The position numbers and the translations under genes are program-made. Positions 5,547 through 7,939 of a stretch of DNA of 7,939 nt are shown here, piece by piece (the stretch's first letter is position 1; each line of letters starts with the position of its first letter). Under the pieces are notes generated by a model that saw only the letters and a program-made list of their open reading frames with translations, had not been told where the DNA came from and did no database searches. Source of the stretch: CAYJAD01 sp964371195 (GTDB lineage: Bacteria; Desulfobacterota; Desulfovibrionia; Desulfovibrionales; Desulfovibrionaceae). The DNA is taken from assembly GCA_964371195.1 (NCBI GenBank), contig CAYJLD010000092.1, positions 1 through 7,939 of the forward strand, given 5' to 3'.

Positions 5547-6677
5547 TTATATTATATCCATATAATGTAATATTTGTCTTGCTACACTATGAGCATCAAA
5601 ATGTTCAATCGCCATGCGGCGACTATGTGCTCCCATGGGTGCTAATAATTCTTTGTTAATGATAAATTTTTCTAAAGCATTTGCCAAGGCCTTGGCATCC
5701 CTAGGAGGCACTAAAAATCCATTTACTCCTTCCTCAATAAGTTCCTTACAGCCTGGCACTTGAGATGCGACAATAGGGCGGCCCATGCTCATGGCCTCCA
5801 TAAGTGAGCAAGATAAACCCTCGCGCCATGAGGGCAAAACAACAACACTAGCAGCCGCTATATATGGCCTAACATCAATAGTTTCACCTAAATATTCTAT
5901 CAATCCTTGCTGTTGCCAGTTTAGAATGTGCTTTTGGCTTAATGATCCCGGGCCTTGCTCAAGTGGGCCTAGAAGCTGAAAATTAATGCAAGGGTACTTG
6001 AGCTTAAGTATTTGAGCGGCTTTTGCAAAATCTTCAATACCCTTGGCTATGAGTAGGCGAGCCATAAGTAAGAACGTGATGTTTGTTGGAAAATTTTTTT
6101 GTAAATAAAAATGCTTAGTATCCACACCAGTTCCATTGGATATTAGTATGTTAGATGCTGGTGGTAAGATTTTTTTTTGCAAAAAGATTTCTTTATCTGC
6201 GATATTTTGAAAAATTATGCCCTTACATTGGCGCAAAGCAAATTTATATAAAATGATAACGGTATGGTGGAGCAATTTTTTAAAAATTGTATTGGCAGGC
6301 TCAAAGCTAAACCCAAGACCAGTAATACAAGAATACACATCTTTAATGCCAGCTAGGTTTGCTGCAATATTACTGTATATTACGGGTTTTATAGCAAAGG
6401 TAAATATTTTTTGTGGGCGCTCATGGCGCAAAATATTATAGAGCTGCAAAAGGCTTTTTATGTCATGCAAAGGATTTATTCCTTTGCGCTCTAGGCTATA
6501 GTTAATCACTCGTACATTAAGATCTTTTAGTGATTGTATATGAGAACTATGCTCTTGCTTTGAGACACAACATACTACTTCATACCCAGCCTTTTGCATA
6601 TGCTGTATAAGCACAGACCAACAAGTATATACTGCTCTTGCTTGATGGGCAATAATGACAACTTTTTTATTAGACAT
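5547..6677 (-). CDS. GT4-family glycosyltransferase (GT-B fold)
   Basis: Retaining nucleotide-sugar-dependent glycosyltransferase of 376 residues, probably acting at the cytoplasmic face of the inner membrane on a lipid-linked acceptor. The N-terminal half (about 5-170) has an alpha/beta acceptor-domain pattern with FAIKPVIYSNIAANLAGI (94-111) and a CITGLGFSF segment (117-125). The C-terminal donor domain shows GTGVDTKHF (182-190), ARLLIAKGI (206-214, Arg207 and Lys212), and the family E-x7-E motif in PSWREGLSCSLMEA (Glu286 and Glu294). Its general layout recalls PglA, the GalNAc transferase of Campylobacter, but the specificity cannot be read from sequence. Only a weak GAG precedes the ATG. 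It is the first gene of the minus-strand string, divergent from the epimerase and 21 bp ahead of the phosphoglycosyl transferase. Confidence 0.9.
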   Translation of the reverse strand: MSNKKVVIIAHQARAVYTCWSVLIQHMQKAGYEVVCCVSKQEHSSHIQSLKDLNVRVINYSLERKGINPLHDIKSLLQLYNILRHERPQKIFTFAIKPVIYSNIAANLAGIKDVYSCITGLGFSFEPANTIFKKLLHHTVIILYKFALRQCKGIIFQNIADKEIFLQKKILPPASNILISNGTGVDTKHFYLQKNFPTNITFLLMARLLIAKGIEDFAKAAQILKLKYPCINFQLLGPLEQGPGSLSQKHILNWQQQGLIEYLGETIDVRPYIAAASVVVLPSWREGLSCSLMEAMSMGRPIVASQVPGCKELIEEGVNGFLVPPRDAKALANALEKFIINKELLAPMGAHSRRMAIEHFDAHSVARQILHYMDII

Positions 6678-6729
6678 AAAAACGCTCTTTTACTTTACAA
6701 TGTATCTAGTAGTATGTAATTTTAAGAAA

Positions 6730-6758
6730 ATTTTATAATATATCATTTTAAAACTCAA
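6730..6758 (-). promoter_or_regulatory. Candidate sigma-70 promoter for the glycosyltransferase operon
   Basis: On the minus strand TTGAGT (6758-6753) is followed after 17 bp by TAAAAT (6735-6730), matching 4/6 and 5/6 of the consensus at ideal spacing. Transcription would begin near 6723, giving a leader of roughly 45 nt before the ATG at 6677. The region is very A/T-rich, so this remains a motif call. Confidence 0.4.
6734..6739 (+). promoter_or_regulatory. Candidate -10 box for the epimerase gene
   Basis: A perfect TATAAT lies 55 bp before the epimerase ATG. The sequence 17 bp upstream (AGTATG, 6711-6716) is a poor -35 match. It overlaps the last bases of the candidate minus-strand promoter, so the two divergent promoters would compete for the same DNA. 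Confidence 0.3.
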
Positions 6759-6781
6759 TCTTTGCTTTTTAAGCTCTTTGT

Positions 6782-6786
6782 AGGAG
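6782..6786 (+). promoter_or_regulatory. Ribosome binding site of the epimerase gene
   Basis: AGGAG ends 7 bp before the ATG at 6794, an optimal Shine-Dalgarno arrangement. It is the clearest plus-strand site in the window and fixes the start. Confidence 0.75.
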
Positions 6787-6793
6787 TAAATGT

Positions 6794-7816
6794 ATGGCTA
6801 AATATGCTCAAGTCTTAGAACAAATACAAAAGACACCACACACTTGGCTTATAACTGGGGTGGCTGGATTTATAGGGTCTAATTTATTAGAGCACTTACT
6901 AAAATATAATCAGCGTGTTGTAGGTTTAGATAACTTTATGACTGGTTATCAAAAAAATCTTGATATGGTTCAAGGCATTGTTGGAGAGCAGGTATGGAAG
7001 AATTTTACTTTTATAGAAGGCGATATTCGTAATCTTGATACTTGCAAGCAAGCTTGTGCTGGTGTGCAATATGTTTTGCATCAAGCAGCCATGGGCTCTG
7101 TGCCGCGCTCTATTAATGACCCAATACTTACAAACGAGTGCAATATCAATGGTTTTTTAAATATGCTTGTGGCCGGACGTGAAGCTCAAGTGCAAAATTT
7201 TGTTTATGCGGCATCATCTTCTACTTATGGGGATTCACCCACATTGCCTAAGGTTGAGGATGTGATTGGGGCACCTCTTTCTCCATATGCTGTGACTAAA
7301 TATGTGAACGAGCTGTATGCCGATGTTTTTTATAGATGTTATGCCTTTAATAGTATAGGCCTGCGCTATTTTAATGTGTTTGGGCGCAGGCAAGATCCAG
7401 ATGGTGCTTATGCCGCAGTTATTCCACAGTGGTTTTCAGCCTTATTAAATATGAAAGATGTTTATATTAACGGTGATGGTGAAACCAGCCGCGATTTTTG
7501 CTATATTGATAATGTGGTGCAAATTAATATTTTATCTGCCTTAGCTACTGGAGATGCTTGCAATAAGGTATATAATGTGGCTTATGGTGAGCGTACAACG
7601 CTAAATGAACTTTTTGAACTTGTTCAAGCTGAGGTTAAAGTTCAAAAACCAAGTACTGTTGATAGCAAGCCAATATATCGTGACTTTAGGGCAGGGGATG
7701 TACGCCATTCTTTAGCTGATATTTCACGTGCGCAAAGCTTATTAGGCTATCAACCTGTGTATGATGTACGTGAGGGCTTAAGTTTGGCCGGTAAGTGGTA
7801 TTTTGATAATGTTTAA
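6794..7816 (+). CDS. wbpP: UDP-N-acetylglucosamine 4-epimerase (WbpP/TviC type)
   Basis: Cytosolic NAD-dependent short-chain dehydrogenase/reductase expected to interconvert UDP-GlcNAc and UDP-GalNAc (EC 5.1.3.7), or the matching uronic acids. The 340-residue protein follows Pseudomonas WbpP closely along its whole length. It has the NAD-binding TGVAGFIGSN (21-30), LDNFMTG (45-51), GDIRN (76-80), HQAAMGSVPRSINDP (96-110), the catalytic AASSSTYGD (139-147, Ser142/Ser143), and SPYAVTK (163-169, Tyr165 and Lys169). It also has RYFNVFGRRQDP and the GDVRHSLADIS block (301-311). Ser306 sits where WbpP has its small gatekeeper residue in place of the bulky tyrosine of GalE, which favours N-acetylated substrates. 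It would supply the HexNAc donor for the divergent glycosyltransferase and phosphoglycosyl transferase. No canonical plus-strand terminator follows it inside the window. Confidence 0.95.
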   Translation: MAKYAQVLEQIQKTPHTWLITGVAGFIGSNLLEHLLKYNQRVVGLDNFMTGYQKNLDMVQGIVGEQVWKNFTFIEGDIRNLDTCKQACAGVQYVLHQAAMGSVPRSINDPILTNECNINGFLNMLVAGREAQVQNFVYAASSSTYGDSPTLPKVEDVIGAPLSPYAVTKYVNELYADVFYRCYAFNSIGLRYFNVFGRRQDPDGAYAAVIPQWFSALLNMKDVYINGDGETSRDFCYIDNVVQINILSALATGDACNKVYNVAYGERTTLNELFELVQAEVKVQKPSTVDSKPIYRDFRAGDVRHSLADISRAQSLLGYQPVYDVREGLSLAGKWYFDNV

Positions 7817-7885
7817 CAATAAGCTGAATTGTTTGTAGTTGAAAAAATTACTACTCAAATTGAAAATATGATAATTTAAAATAAA

Positions 7886-7912
7886 AGACGGGCACTTAAA
7901 AAATGCCCGTCT
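7886..7912 (-). terminator. Intrinsic terminator of a minus-strand gene to the right of the window
   Basis: AGACGGGCA (7886-7894) and TGCCCGTCT (7904-7912) form a perfect 9-bp GC-rich stem with a 9-nt loop. On the minus strand the stem is followed by a T-rich tract (TTTTATTTTAAATT), the signature of an intrinsic terminator. On the plus strand no T-tract follows, so it is a poor terminator for the epimerase gene. It implies a minus-strand transcription unit entering from beyond base 7939. Confidence 0.75.
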
Positions 7913-7939
7913 CAGAGTGCTGACAAAGTCAGCACGATC
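7912..7939 (-). CDS. Possible 3' end of a minus-strand gene (partial, very short)
   Basis: One minus-strand frame gives IVLTLSAL followed by TGA (7914-7912), a plausible hydrophobic C-terminal tail of a gene entering from the right and ending at the terminator. A second frame is also open across the region, and the stop codon overlaps the first bases of the terminator stem, which is unusually tight. A structured RNA gene ending here is an alternative. Confidence 0.25.
7917..7935. repeat. Perfect 8-bp hairpin at the right edge
   Basis: GTGCTGAC (7917-7924) and GTCAGCAC (7928-7935) form a perfect 8-bp stem with an AAA loop. It lies 4 bp from the terminator stem, making two adjacent tight hairpins. 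It may be the last helix of a small RNA, a second terminator stem, or coding sequence of the neighbouring gene. Confidence 0.6.

Noticed and set aside
1..7939. Mobile element, CRISPR array, toxin-antitoxin pair or defence system
   Set aside because: No transposase, integrase, regular short repeats or small paired regulators were found; the lone nuclease-like protein sits in a metabolic operon with no effector or sensor partner, so a defence role is unsupported.

Overview
This is an AT-rich bacterial chromosomal window with eight complete protein-coding genes, a 3' end of a ninth at the left edge and possibly a tenth at the right edge. The gene content is housekeeping metabolism plus a cell-surface sugar module. 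I see no rRNA, tRNA, CRISPR array, transposase or phage gene. The adjacent set azlC, azlD, a DUF4911-type protein and an RNase H-like exonuclease, together with the style of the proteins, suggests a low-GC member of the Desulfovibrionaceae (a Lawsonia-like or host-associated Desulfovibrio relative). That placement rests on remembered family context and not on a search.

Layout. Bases 1-62 hold the last ~19 codons of a + strand membrane protein, probably a transporter. Bases 63-425 are a non-coding stretch packed with inverted repeats that lies between this gene and the convergent gdhA (426-1784, -), an NADP-type glutamate dehydrogenase. A 234-bp divergent promoter region separates gdhA from cysK (2019-2915, +, GTG start), a cysteine synthase. 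The stop regions of cysK and the convergent RNase H-like gene overlap by 16 bp.

Bases 2900-6677 are all on the minus strand. In transcription order they encode a GT4 glycosyltransferase, a small PglC/EpsB-type phosphoglycosyl transferase, AzlC, AzlD, a DUF4911 protein and the DEDDy RNase H-like protein. Spacing is tight (21 bp between the two sugar genes; 22, 1 and 13 bp within azlC-azlD-DUF4911-RNase H). A 67-bp gap between the sugar pair and azlC may mark the boundary of two transcription units. Divergent from the glycosyltransferase is a WbpP/TviC-type UDP-N-acetylhexosamine C4 epimerase (6794-7816, +). The right edge carries two strong hairpins; one reads as a minus-strand terminator for a gene entering from outside the window.

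How the genes work together. GdhA assimilates ammonium into glutamate, and CysK makes cysteine from O-acetylserine and sulfide. AzlCD is a predicted branched-chain amino acid exporter. The epimerase should interconvert UDP-GlcNAc and UDP-GalNAc. The phosphoglycosyl transferase should load the first sugar phosphate onto undecaprenyl phosphate, and the GT4 enzyme could add the next sugar, so these three form a plausible start of an O-antigen, capsule or glycoprotein glycan. I did not find a clearly undescribed system. The most interesting leads are the compact HexNAc-glycan module, the unexplained DUF4911/RNase H-like pair attached to azlCD, and the stacked, mutually competing hairpins beside gdhA.
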